DNA of 64,000 nt from assembly GCA_033852135.1 (NCBI GenBank), contig JAWSVB010000030.1:1-64000 (forward strand), written 5' to 3'. Made by a program: the position numbers and the translations under genes. The stretch is from QZLE01 sp033852135 (GTDB lineage: Bacteria > Pseudomonadota > Gammaproteobacteria > QZLD01). The notes beneath the pieces were generated by a model. It searched no databases. It was not told where the DNA came from and saw only the letters and a list, made by a program, of their open reading frames with translations. Positions 17,087 to 25,521 of the stretch are shown here, piece by piece (within the stretch, counting starts at the first letter, position 1; each line of letters begins with the position of its first letter).

Positions 17087-17896
17087 ATGATTTTTGCACA
17101 AGACTTTGGTAGAGCTGTCGGGTTCTTAACAATGGGGCCATTTGGGGCGCTGTATGGTAGTGCTATCGGTAAAAGTATTGATGACGCTATGAATGCTGAT
17201 AAAAAAAAGCCTCCTCTAAAACGATCGATAAAGCAGCCAATTAATAGCGAAATTCAAAAAGCTTTTTTTACCTCCACATTCCGTATCATGGGCGATATAT
17301 TCATGAAGTGTGGTTTTCATAGAATGAATGAGCTTAAGCGACTCCATAATATTATGGAGCATATGGAGCTTACTATTGATCATAGACTTGATGCTGTAAA
17401 CAACTATTACCTAGGCCAGAAGAAATCATTTAACCCCGAAAATCAAATTCGAAAACTTTTTTCTAAATGCGAGGATAACAAGCATATTTTAAAGATGTTT
17501 GTAGAAATCCAACTGCAAGCTGTTTGTGATGAGTACAATGATTATAATCAGACTGGAATTGAGGCAATTAAACAATTAGCTAGCATCATAAGTATTTCAG
17601 ACACTGAGCTTGGTCAAATCCAAGCTTTAGTTAAATCTTACATAGCTCACTCTGGCAGTAAAAAGCTTAGTGTTTTTCAGGAAGAGTCTAATGCTTATAA
17701 ACTTTTAGGCTTGTCAAAGTCAGCATCTATCCCTGAGATTAAAAAATGCTATAAAACCTTAATAAGTCAGCACCACCCAGATAAACTTATTGGAAGAGGA
17801 ATGCCTTCTGATATGGCTCATATCGCAACAGAAAAAATCAAAGAGATTAATGATGCTTATAAGCTTATCTTAGGTATCCGCAAAAAAAGAAATTAA
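17087..17896 (+). CDS. djlA: DjlA-type co-chaperone (TerB-like region plus C-terminal J domain)
   Basis: A membrane-anchored DnaK co-chaperone. The N-terminal FGALYGSAIGKSIDDAM is like the glycine-rich transmembrane segment of DjlA. Residues about 55-185 correspond to the TerB-like domain, and the C-terminal J domain has YKLLGLSKSASIPEIKKCY and the essential HPD followed by KL. Compared with E. coli DjlA, the Gly/Gln-rich linker before the J domain is nearly gone, making this 269 residues. The acidic metal-site-like residues of the TerB domain are also poorly kept. Confidence 0.9.
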   Translation: MIFAQDFGRAVGFLTMGPFGALYGSAIGKSIDDAMNADKKKPPLKRSIKQPINSEIQKAFFTSTFRIMGDIFMKCGFHRMNELKRLHNIMEHMELTIDHRLDAVNNYYLGQKKSFNPENQIRKLFSKCEDNKHILKMFVEIQLQAVCDEYNDYNQTGIEAIKQLASIISISDTELGQIQALVKSYIAHSGSKKLSVFQEESNAYKLLGLSKSASIPEIKKCYKTLISQHHPDKLIGRGMPSDMAHIATEKIKEINDAYKLILGIRKKRN

Positions 17897-17908
17897 CAAT
17901 TAATTAGT

Positions 17909-18265
17909 TTATCTACCACCATTTTGCTTGAGAAGTTTAATTACTTTTTTTTGCTTATGCGTGGTAGCTAAGCGCAGTGGAGTTGAGCCTCTATCCGTTA
18001 AAGCATTCACATCTGCTCCATTTTGAATTAAATATTGCGCAATGTCATAGTGCCCCTTAAATGCAGCCCAGTGTAAAGCTGTAGCACCAGTTTTGCTCTT
18101 TGAGTTTACACCTACCCCTTTTTTAAGAAGGATCTTAACTTTATCAAGATCACCTCTTATAGAAGCCTCATGCAGAGGTGGTTCAGCATATGGATCATCC
18201 CAACAACCCTGGATTATAAAAACACTTGTAACCAAAACTAGTACTGCAAAGTATCTCACTTTCAT
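17909..18265 (-). CDS. Small ankyrin-repeat lipoprotein
   Basis: The protein has 118 residues. A type II signal peptide ends in the lipobox IIQGC with the lipidated Cys at about residue 21. Three ankyrin repeats follow, for example TALHWAAFKGHYDIAQYLIQ and STPLRLATTHKQKKVIKLL. It is probably anchored in the outer membrane facing the periplasm and binds another protein. In some bacteria similar small ankyrin proteins accompany catalase or type VI effectors, but none are nearby. The partner is unknown. It converges on djlA. Confidence 0.88.
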   Translation of the reverse strand: MKVRYFAVLVLVTSVFIIQGCWDDPYAEPPLHEASIRGDLDKVKILLKKGVGVNSKSKTGATALHWAAFKGHYDIAQYLIQNGADVNALTDRGSTPLRLATTHKQKKVIKLLKQNGGR

Positions 18266-18398
18266 GAAACTATTCCATTAAAACTATCATTTAAATATGA
18301 TAGCAGAGAAAGTTTATATAGATTTTCAATTTGCATTACCTGATTATTCACGCCTCAACTATACTTATCTCATTCTTTATTAATATGAGAGATAACAA

Positions 18399-19061
18399 AT
18401 GTCTGAAGAGTTTAAACTATCAAGCACACAGGCTCGCGTATTGGGTTCCCTTGTAGAAAAAGCCGTTACCACACCCGACCAATACCCTTTAACCCTTAAC
18501 TCTTTAAAAAATGCATGTAATCAAAAATCAAATCGAGAACCTGTAGTCGCCTACGATGAAAATGAAATTCGCCAATCCTTATTGCAACTTGAAAACTTAA
18601 AATTAATTAAGCAGTTAAGCCCACACGATAGTCGAGTAGCAAAATATGAGCATCATGCTGGTAGAGTATTTGACATTACAGCTAAAGAGCTAGCAGTTTT
18701 AGCGGTTTTAATGCTTCGAGGACCACAAACTACCGGAGAGATTAGAACAAGAACACAGCGTTATTGTGAATTTACAGATTTAAATGAAGTTGAAAGAGTA
18801 ATTGGACGCCTTGAAACAAAAGACCCCAAGCCATTCGTAGTTATGCTTGAAAGGCAGCCTGGACAAAAGGAATGTAGATATATACAAACCCTAACAGAAT
18901 TTGATCCAGATCTTTATACGACATCTGCAACTCCATGCTCAGCAAATATTCAAATTGCACAAAATGATTCAGCTCAAGATCTTAAAGACGAAATTACTGA
19001 GCTAAGATTAGAGATCAAAGAGCTAAAAGAAAGAATAGATCTTATTGAAGCATCGATATGA
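18399..19061 (+). CDS. yceH: YceH/DUF480 family protein
   Basis: The N-terminal LSSTQARVLGSLVEKAVTTP and the tandem winged-helix-like halves (second near ELAVLAVLMLRGPQTTGEI) identify the DUF480 (YceH) family, conserved in proteobacteria but without an established role. The C-terminus (ELRLEIKELKERIDLIE) is a short coiled coil, which suggests oligomerisation. Length 220 residues is usual. It stands alone. Confidence 0.92.
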   Translation: MSEEFKLSSTQARVLGSLVEKAVTTPDQYPLTLNSLKNACNQKSNREPVVAYDENEIRQSLLQLENLKLIKQLSPHDSRVAKYEHHAGRVFDITAKELAVLAVLMLRGPQTTGEIRTRTQRYCEFTDLNEVERVIGRLETKDPKPFVVMLERQPGQKECRYIQTLTEFDPDLYTTSATPCSANIQIAQNDSAQDLKDEITELRLEIKELKERIDLIEASI

Positions 19062-19219
19062 TTTCCCATCTAGGTAATCCGTAATGTTATAAATAGCAAC
19101 TGTTACACAAGTACAACCTTAAAAAGGTAAAGGCTAAAAAATAAATTGAATAAAATCTAACTTTGCGAATCATAGATAATAAGTTTATTATTCAGATCAG
19201 TTTAAAGCAGGGAAAACAG

Positions 19220-19576
19220 ATGTTATCTAAGAAAAGTATATTAGCCTTAATATTCTTAACTGGCACTATATCAGGGTGCTCAATGGAGAGCCTTCCATTT
19301 ATCTATAAGGTAGAAGTTCAGCAAGGCAACCTCTTGACGCAGGATGACCTGCAAAAAGTCGAATTAGGGATGTCTAAAAGACATATAACCTACTTAATCG
19401 GATCGCCAAATATAATCGACCCTTTTCATAAAGATAGATGGGAATACATCTTTACAATTAAGCCAAGCCGTGGCGATTACAAAGAAAATAAAATCACCAT
19501 GATTTTTGATGATGAAGATAAGTTAAAAGAGATAATAGGTGCTGGCGTTACAGAAGACTTTCTAACATCTAAATAA
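19220..19576 (+). CDS. bamE: Outer membrane assembly lipoprotein BamE (SmpA/OmlA)
   Basis: A small lipoprotein of the BAM complex, which folds beta-barrel proteins into the outer membrane. The lipobox TISGC gives the lipidated Cys at residue 20. The SmpA/OmlA fold motif is visible: QGNLLTQDDLQKVELGMSK, then LIGSP and WEYIF. The ATG chosen follows AGGG by seven bases and gives 118 residues, the family length; a longer upstream frame is not needed. In many relatives fur is divergent from bamE, but that is not so here. Confidence 0.93.
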   Translation: MLSKKSILALIFLTGTISGCSMESLPFIYKVEVQQGNLLTQDDLQKVELGMSKRHITYLIGSPNIIDPFHKDRWEYIFTIKPSRGDYKENKITMIFDDEDKLKEIIGAGVTEDFLTSK

Positions 19577-19603
19577 AAAAAGTACATAAATATTAGACAT
19601 TAA

Positions 19604-19642
19604 AAAATGCGCCAGTCCATAAATAATGGAAGGCGCATTTTT
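19604..19642 (+). terminator. Rho-independent terminator after bamE, shared with rnfH
   Basis: AAAATGCGCC / GGCGCATTTT stem with an inner TCCA/TGGA pairing; A- and T-runs flank it, so it can act on both strands. Confidence 0.88.
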
Positions 19643-19666
19643 CATTAAAGCTCGAGCTTTTTACAT

Positions 19667-19993
19667 TTAAGCTTCAGCAGTTTCTGCTTCTGCCTTAGCT
19701 TTATCTCTTTCTGCTTTTCTCTTTCTAGCTTCTTTAGGATCTGTTAACAGTGGACGACAGATCTCTATACGATCCCACTCATTTAGGACTGCATCCATAG
19801 TAGTTTTCTTTCCAAATATGGCGATTTTATTTACATTAAAATCTATATCGTCAGGATAACGCTTTAAGATGCCAGAACGTTGGATCGCTTCCTCAACAGT
19901 AGCCCCTTCATGAACATTAACTTCTAAAGCAATTTGCTCATCAACAGATTTACCAAATGCCACTTCAACTTTGATTCTTTTTGACTCAGTCAT
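19667..19993 (-). CDS. rnfH: RnfH family protein
   Basis: A ubiquitin-like beta-grasp protein, 108 residues. IKVEVAFGKSVDEQIALEV at the start and WDRIEICRPLLTDPKEARKR at the end are the family signature. It overlaps the 3' end of ratA by eight bases and is therefore translated with it, a pairing (ratA-rnfH, formerly yfjG-yfjF) conserved across gammaproteobacteria next to smpB. The tail is Lys/Ala/Glu-rich. Molecular function is unsettled. Confidence 0.93.
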   Translation of the reverse strand: MTESKRIKVEVAFGKSVDEQIALEVNVHEGATVEEAIQRSGILKRYPDDIDFNVNKIAIFGKKTTMDAVLNEWDRIEICRPLLTDPKEARKRKAERDKAKAEAETAEA

Positions 19994-20417
19994 ATACTTC
20001 TCCGGCCCTTTTTACAAAAGCATTTACCATGGTATTCATAATATGGCCAAAAACCACACCGAACACCTTTTTAACAATACTATTAGAGTATTCATAACTA
20101 AGATTTAATGAAACTGTACAAGCTAAATCATCAATTCTTTGAAATCTCCAAGCTCCATTCAAATGTTTAAATGGACCTTCGACAAGATTCATCTCAATAT
20201 ACGAACCACTCTTACGTCGATTTTTTGTAGTAAAAGAATTTCTAACTTTACCTTTACTAATCGACAACCTAGCAACCATCTCAACTTCATCTTTACTCAG
20301 AACCTCACTAGCACTACACCAAGGAAGAAAATCCTTATATGAGACTACATCATCCACAAGATCAAACATCTGTTGTGAAGAGTAAGGAACAAGTATTGTT
20401 TTCGAAATGCTTGCCAC
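19986..20417 (-). CDS. ratA: RatA/Coq10-like START-domain protein
   Basis: A 143-residue SRPBCC (START-like) protein. SYKDFLPWCSASEVLSKDE and EGPFKHLNGAWRF are family motifs. E. coli RatA was reported as a toxin that blocks 70S ribosome association; the same fold in mitochondria (Coq10) binds ubiquinone. Which role applies cannot be read from the sequence. It leads the ratA-rnfH unit and is divergent from smpB. Confidence 0.93.
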   Translation of the reverse strand: MASISKTILVPYSSQQMFDLVDDVVSYKDFLPWCSASEVLSKDEVEMVARLSISKGKVRNSFTTKNRRKSGSYIEMNLVEGPFKHLNGAWRFQRIDDLACTVSLNLSYEYSNSIVKKVFGVVFGHIMNTMVNAFVKRAGEVYD

Positions 20418-20542
20418 ACCAAAACCAGTTTTGTTACAAACGGCTGTATTTTACAGCACATAATCTTAAAATTCACCCCAAGAAAAAAATATGTGGTAAA
20501 AAACACTGGTATCAGACTAAAACACTGCTTACAATTCAGCTT

Positions 20543-21028
20543 ATGGGAAAAAGTAAAAAGAAATCTAAAGCTCCAAGCAATACGATCGCCACAAACAAAA
20601 GTGCATGGCATGAGTATTTCGTTGAAGATAAATATGAAGCTGGAATATCTCTTCAAGGCTGGGAAGTTAAAAGCATAAGAGAAGGTAGAATAAACCTTAA
20701 AGAAAGCTATGTCTTCATAAAACAAGGCGAAGCTTTTATTAGTGGCGCTCATATTTCACCATTGCAATCTGCTTCAACCCATGTTGAACCTAACCCAACT
20801 CGTACAAGAAAACTCCTCCTTCATAGAAGAGAACTTAGCGTACTTATTGGAGCAGTTGAGAGAAAAGGATACACCCTCCTTCCTATTTCAATGTACTGGC
20901 AACGTGGGAAAGCTAAACTTGAAGTAGCATTAGGTAAAGGTAAAAAACAGCACGATAAGCGTGAAACAGACAAGAAGCGCGATTGGAATAGAGAAAAAGG
21001 GCGAATCATGAAGGACTCAAACAGATAA
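20543..21028 (+). CDS. smpB: SsrA-binding protein SmpB
   Basis: SmpB binds tmRNA and delivers it to stalled ribosomes. At 161 residues it has the family length and motifs: NKSAWHEYFVEDKYEAGISL, GWEVKSIREGRINLKESYV and a C-terminal basic tail with KGKKQHDKRETDKKRDWNR. The ATG chosen gives the conserved MGKSKKK start; the longer frame upstream overlaps ratA on the other strand. It lies about 80 bases before the tmRNA gene that it serves, on the same strand. Confidence 0.97.
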   Translation: MGKSKKKSKAPSNTIATNKSAWHEYFVEDKYEAGISLQGWEVKSIREGRINLKESYVFIKQGEAFISGAHISPLQSASTHVEPNPTRTRKLLLHRRELSVLIGAVERKGYTLLPISMYWQRGKAKLEVALGKGKKQHDKRETDKKRDWNREKGRIMKDSNR

Positions 21029-21105
21029 CCCTAAATAGACTATTTTCCAGTTTTTTAACAACCAGCTATTATTACCAACCTAAAAACGTTAAAATAAACT
21101 TATCT

Positions 21106-21458
21106 GGGGGCGAAATGGCTTCGACGTAGGTCGCGAAACCCAAGGTGCATGTCGAGAGAGATACCTACTCGTAAAAATAGTGTCAACTTAAAGTAGTTGC
21201 AAACGATAATAACTACGCTCTAGCGGCTTAACCCGCTAGCCTTCACTTAGGTAGTGCTTGTACTCTTATACTGAAGGTCATACTTACAAGATAGTAGAGA
21301 TGAACGTTCGTGGCATCTTAGCGAAACTTAAGCGAAATCGTTGTCTGCCTTCCTAGCTCATCGGGTAACAGGCAATTAAACTAAAAGAATGGGATAAACA
21401 TGTAGAGCCGAAGGCGTAGGTCTTGCGGACGGGGGTTCGATCCCCCCCGCCTCCACCA
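21106..21458 (+). ncRNA. ssrA: tmRNA (ssrA), one-piece
   Basis: The 5' end GGGGGCG pairs with the 3' CGCCTCC that precedes the encoded CCA. The T-loop GGTTCGATCCC is at 21434-21444. The tag reading frame at 21199-21231 encodes ANDNNYALAA and a stop, close to the E. coli tag ANDENYALAA. There is no circular permutation or intron. The gene follows smpB and ends in a strong terminator. Confidence 0.98.
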
Positions 21459-21465
21459 AATCAAG

Positions 21466-21496
21466 AAGGTCAACTGTTCTCAGTTGACCTTTTTTA
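21466..21496 (+). terminator. Rho-independent terminator of ssrA
   Basis: Perfect 11-bp stem AAGGTCAACTG / CAGTTGACCTT with TTCT loop and T-run. Confidence 0.95.
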
Positions 21497-21629
21497 TATA
21501 AAAGACCAAGTAATTACCAACCAACTTGATAGAAATTTAGTAGTTAATATTGTATTTTGAGAGCTGTTTTTTTAAATTTCAACTGTTCTCTAATATCATT
21601 GTGTTTATATAATTTGAGTTAAAGTTAAC

Positions 21630-22313
21630 ATGAAAAATCTTGCTGCAATAATTATTACGATCATAGTCACTAGCACAACACTCTTTATCTATAATGATTA
21701 CAAAAACACATACTCTTCTTGGGAAGATGTTGGATACATTACAGATTCATTGGCAAGCGATTTAACCGCGTATCTTTCTGAAGAGGGGATCTTTTATCCT
21801 GTGGATGATCTAAATGATCTTTTATTGAAAAAAAGAAAAATTGTTATAAACAACTCTCTTAATGAACAAACAACTAAAGAAGTCGTAAGGAAATTATTAT
21901 ATTTAAATTCTATTGATGAAAACAATGGCATTGATCTTTATATTTCTACACAAGGAGGCTGGTATGACTCAGCTTTTACTATCATTGACACCTTCAACGA
22001 TATTAAAGCTCCTGTAAATACGATTTGTATAGGTGGGTGCTATTCTGCAGGCGCTGTATTATTAGCTGCTGGAACAGGAGAGAGAATTTCTCATCCTAAT
22101 GCTTTATTTTCGATACATATTTCTTATGATCAGTACGATGACAACAGACCATATGCAAAATATCCTGATAGAGTAAATAACTTTCTACGCAAACACGCAA
22201 ATTTGCCAAACGATTGGTTTCCACTCGAAAATGATCGATATTTTTATCTTGATTCTGAACAGGCTCTTAAATTCAGTCTAATTGATAAAATTAGCAAACA
22301 ACATAAAAGATAA
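21630..22313 (+). CDS. Membrane-anchored ClpP-like serine peptidase fold protein
   Basis: The protein has 227 residues. One N-terminal transmembrane helix (about 4-21) precedes a domain of the ClpP/crotonase superfamily that by the positive-inside rule would face the periplasm. The nucleophile motif is GGCYSAGAVLLAAG with Ser139, and FSIHIS supplies a histidine (H163) at the ClpP position; the third triad residue is not certain. IDLYISTQGGWYDSAFTI corresponds to the oxyanion-hole strand of ClpP. It resembles the poorly studied periplasmic ClpP-like proteins rather than cytoplasmic ClpP. The substrate is unknown. It stands alone between ssrA and the surface-protein block. Confidence 0.82.
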   Translation: MKNLAAIIITIIVTSTTLFIYNDYKNTYSSWEDVGYITDSLASDLTAYLSEEGIFYPVDDLNDLLLKKRKIVINNSLNEQTTKEVVRKLLYLNSIDENNGIDLYISTQGGWYDSAFTIIDTFNDIKAPVNTICIGGCYSAGAVLLAAGTGERISHPNALFSIHISYDQYDDNRPYAKYPDRVNNFLRKHANLPNDWFPLENDRYFYLDSEQALKFSLIDKISKQHKR

Positions 22314-22485
22314 TATAAAAGAAATGATAATCATGTCAGTAAGAAATAAAATAACCTTTATTTCTAAATTACTTAACCTGTCTGACTAACGTTAATAACG
22401 TCATAATATAACTAATAATACTTTATTCTCTAAGAAAATAATAAGCCTGCATATTAAAAGCTGACTACTATAAAGCAAGATAAAA
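22314..22485. other. Gene-free AT-rich stretch after the ClpP-like gene
   Basis: Nothing coding is seen. It holds the palindrome ATGATAATCAT at 22324-22334, directly followed by GTCAG; the ten bases ATCATGTCAG recur at 25332-25341 upstream of the large repeat protein. Confidence 0.35.
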
Positions 22486-22528
22486 AAGCCATAAGCAAAC
22501 CAGCATTATGCGAGTTCACTTATGGCTT
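22486..22528 (-). terminator. Inverted repeat with A6, probable terminator on the minus strand
   Basis: AAGCCATAAG / CTTATGGCTT arms with a 23-base loop; on the minus strand a T-run follows the stem. It may back up the closer hairpin after the PEP-CTERM gene. Confidence 0.55.
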
Positions 22529-22558
22529 GAGTGTTTTATCAAATACAATTTTCAATAA

Positions 22559-22579
22559 AGTTACCCTAAAAAGGTAACT
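22559..22579 (-). terminator. Hairpin just after the PEP-CTERM gene
   Basis: AGTTACC / GGTAACT stem, seven-base loop, 18 bases beyond the stop; followed by TTTATTG on the minus strand. Confidence 0.55.
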
Positions 22580-22597
22580 ATATTTACAACACTAGAT

Positions 22598-23287
22598 TTA
22601 AACTACTTTACGACGTTTTAGAATAAGACCTAATAAAACCAACCCAAACAAACTAGATATTGCTGGTTCTGGTACATTATGTACTGTTAATTTCCACTCT
22701 TCAGTTTCACCTTGATAATAGTGGCTAACTGGAGTGATAAGACTGTCATAACTATCAACATAGTCCGGTGTCCACTGGTCATTCCAGCTGCCACCATTCA
22801 CACGGACAATAGATTCACTACAAGTTACTAGCGCACGCAACCATAAATCACCCACTTCTTCCGTAGTTAGCAAAAAGCTGCCTGAGTAAAATTCAAAGTC
22901 AGGTATAGTTGGAGTTAGGTTTGTACCCAGAGCAGGCTCATCTGACAATAGATGCTCGCTATAGGCGATTTTATCACTTGCTTCAAAACTACCATTCTGC
23001 CCCCAGTCTACCCATGCTTTTAGGTGATCAGCATAGTGTGTACCTACATTTTTCTTGTGCATATTGAACTTAAAACTTACGGTTTGACCAACATATAGAT
23101 CAGTGTCACGCCCCCAGTTTAAACCATCGGTGCTCCAAGATACTCCGTATTCGTCGCCAGCAGGAATGTTGGCAAGTTCTTGCCATTTGGTGGTGCGGTG
23201 AGTTGCTTCACCATAAGAAAATGGGATAGCTTGACTTACTGTTGACCAAATTAACAACGGTAAACAAGCTAGACTAAGATACTTCAT
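22598..23287 (-). CDS. Secreted PEP-CTERM-anchored protein with GEVED-like domain
   Basis: With the ATG that follows GGAG by seven bases the protein has 229 residues. A signal peptide (MKYLSLACLPLLIWSTVSQA) begins it. Near residues 110-135 the stretch AWVDWGQNGSFEASDKIAY is typical of GEVED domains found in bacterial surface proteins. The C-terminus is a PEP-CTERM sorting signal: VPEP, a hydrophobic helix (SSLFGLVLLGLIL), then KRRK. Such proteins are cut by exosortase and are linked to exopolysaccharide or biofilm matrix. No exosortase is in the window, so it must be elsewhere. A longer upstream frame is ignored. Confidence 0.88.
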   Translation of the reverse strand: MKYLSLACLPLLIWSTVSQAIPFSYGEATHRTTKWQELANIPAGDEYGVSWSTDGLNWGRDTDLYVGQTVSFKFNMHKKNVGTHYADHLKAWVDWGQNGSFEASDKIAYSEHLLSDEPALGTNLTPTIPDFEFYSGSFLLTTEEVGDLWLRALVTCSESIVRVNGGSWNDQWTPDYVDSYDSLITPVSHYYQGETEEWKLTVHNVPEPAISSLFGLVLLGLILKRRKVV

Positions 23288-23591
23288 GGGGTGTCTCCAA
23301 AATATATTGTTGCTATAAATTTGCACTGAACAATCAGCACATAAAAACATTTCTGGAGCTTCTTGCACAAACCTTGCCATCAAATATAAGACATTGCTTC
23401 TTAAGCATTTTGCTATATTCTAACTTCATGACTTGTAAAATATGCCGACATAGATAAGACTACTTTAGATATTACAAATAACAGAATATGCTAATAAGCA
23501 CAAACCACAAGAAAGTAATTGTAGTTTGTACAAATAAACAACTGTTTATAAGTTAGTTTTCTTAGTTTATTTATTTTTTTAACACTAATAT

Positions 23592-25115
23592 TTAGCGATA
23601 GAAGATTGTATCAGCTGCCCAGCGCAATTTTGCCACTACCACCTTTGCTTTAAATCCAGCATCAGATGATTGCGTATACCCTGCACTTAAATCAACAAAA
23701 ACACCTTCACTGATCTCATATCCCATACCAAGCTCTGTAGACGCAAGAAAACCACGATCAACTTCAACATCTCCACCACCAGCAACAGCTATCTGTGTTT
23801 GAATAAACGGTGTTACAGAGCCTAGTGTTGTATGCAGTTTTAATCCAAGCGCTCCTTCTGCATAAGACCCAATATTGCCTTCATATGCCCAGTAAGTATT
23901 CCCTACAGCTGATAGGTAACTATTTAGAGGTTTTTCTAATTCAACCCCAAATAGCTGTAATGAAGAGTCAAATCGGTCTCCATCTGTTTGGCGAATAGTT
24001 GATTCTGGAAAATAAGTTTTATTTGCAAGAGATCCATGCCAGTCAGATGTAAAATAATGGGCATCACTAAACCTAGCAACCTGACCAGACCCACCTTTAG
24101 GTTGCTTAGCACTCCATGCTAATGATATTTCAGCAGTAGAGGTTTCAAACTGTCCATCAAGACCAATAGTTTTTCCCAAAAAACCTGCCACTGACCAGTG
24201 TTGTGTAAGTTTTGTTCTAACACCTAACATCGGCTGCGCTAATGCTCCTCCACCGGTATCCAATCTCCCATCACCACCAACACCTACGAGAGCTTTTCCT
24301 TCAATAAACAATGAGTCATTTAAAATAGGTAGTTGATACCCAATACCACCAAATATAGTTGCATATCCGTCTACACCACCACCTGCAGCTCCATACATCT
24401 CAAATGGAAAGAACAATCTATCTTTATGCCAACTTAACTGTATTCCCATAAGGGGAATATTATCGTTTTTATTACTAGCGGTATAACCACCAGATTTTGT
24501 AATTGGTTTTTGCTTGGGTTTATACATTAGAAATGCTGGTGCAATACTAAACCCTCTACCACGCCCTGAGAAGGTATCTGCTATTACATTGCCTGTATTT
24601 GACCAAATAGTATCTGGAAGGGTGAATCCAACGTATATGTGAGTGTCGCTTCCTTGAGGGCGTGTTGTATTTGGAAATGACATATTTGCAATGCCGAAAT
24701 TAAATCCATACTCATCATAGTATTGTAATCCAGCATGTGTTCGCACAATCAGTCCGCCACCTGGGAAGGTAGCTTCAGACCCACCCCCTCCACCTAAATG
24801 GAATCCCAAGTCAGCCTTCCAATTTGACGATAAATTTTGTAACCAGCCTGAAGTTAAACCTGCCGTAAAAAATCCACCCTCTTCACCAGATGCTCCACTA
24901 TATCCACCAATACCTAAATACCAACTTGGATAGCTCTTTGATGGAAAAATATCATAATGAATACCTAGCAACCCAATATCTTCATTAGTTGCTATAGGTA
25001 TTAACTCATAAGAAAAGCGCCAACGAGATTCTATTGTCTGCTTAGTTTGTTCTCCGGCAACTGCTACAGAGCTCATTAAACATATAGCAACCAATAAACA
25101 GCGGTGAAAGTACAT
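23592..25115 (-). CDS. Glycine-rich outer-membrane beta-barrel protein candidate
   Basis: With the ATG preceded by AAAGGG the protein has 507 residues and a signal peptide (HRCLLVAICLMSSVAVAG). The rest is alternating aromatic/polar strand-like sequence, as in outer-membrane barrels. Four similar glycine clusters (near 108-132, 243-262, 277-300 and 443-466; for example LGGGGGSEATFPGGG and AVAGGGDVEVDRGF) recur at matching places in strand pairs, which points to internal duplication. I recognise no family. It is unusually long for a barrel with no plug domain. It is flanked by the PEP-CTERM gene (same strand) and the large repeat protein (divergent), which suggests a surface role. Confidence 0.7.
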   Translation of the reverse strand: MYFHRCLLVAICLMSSVAVAGEQTKQTIESRWRFSYELIPIATNEDIGLLGIHYDIFPSKSYPSWYLGIGGYSGASGEEGGFFTAGLTSGWLQNLSSNWKADLGFHLGGGGGSEATFPGGGLIVRTHAGLQYYDEYGFNFGIANMSFPNTTRPQGSDTHIYVGFTLPDTIWSNTGNVIADTFSGRGRGFSIAPAFLMYKPKQKPITKSGGYTASNKNDNIPLMGIQLSWHKDRLFFPFEMYGAAGGGVDGYATIFGGIGYQLPILNDSLFIEGKALVGVGGDGRLDTGGGALAQPMLGVRTKLTQHWSVAGFLGKTIGLDGQFETSTAEISLAWSAKQPKGGSGQVARFSDAHYFTSDWHGSLANKTYFPESTIRQTDGDRFDSSLQLFGVELEKPLNSYLSAVGNTYWAYEGNIGSYAEGALGLKLHTTLGSVTPFIQTQIAVAGGGDVEVDRGFLASTELGMGYEISEGVFVDLSAGYTQSSDAGFKAKVVVAKLRWAADTIFYR

Positions 25116-25521
25116 CCTATAATTCCCTTTATTTAACATGTTCTGATCAAGATCCTACAGCGTTTTTTTTACTGGTCAACTTCGGATACAAAACCTGACT
25201 TCTTACATAACAAGAATTCACATACTGTAATTTCACTAAGCTGATAATGTGACTGCAGCATTCACAATAAAACAAAGTTAGATCGGACATATTAACAATG
25301 TTTGTTAGAAGGCAATTGGGGTGCGATAATTATCATGTCAGATAGTTCTCACACAAATATAAGCATCCACTTATCATTAATATAATACCGTTCATTCAAT
25401 TGAAACATAAAATGCCAATTAGTTAACCTTTCTTCACTCAATAAACTAATAACTTAGAGCCTAAGAACGACAAGCATAACTAGTCGTCAATTTACTGTGT
25501 TTTGTAAAAGGGTTAAAAAAT
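25116..25521. other. Divergent intergenic region with GATAATTATC palindrome
   Basis: This 400-base AT-rich gap separates two divergent secreted-protein genes and must hold both promoters. GATAATTATC at 25325-25334 is a perfect 10-bp palindrome running into CATGTCAG. It resembles half of a Fur box but is not a full match. No gene is seen. Confidence 0.4.

Noticed and set aside
20339..20542. 68-residue N-terminal extension of SmpB
   Set aside because: It overlaps ratA on the other strand and SmpB proteins begin at the MGKSKKK-like position.
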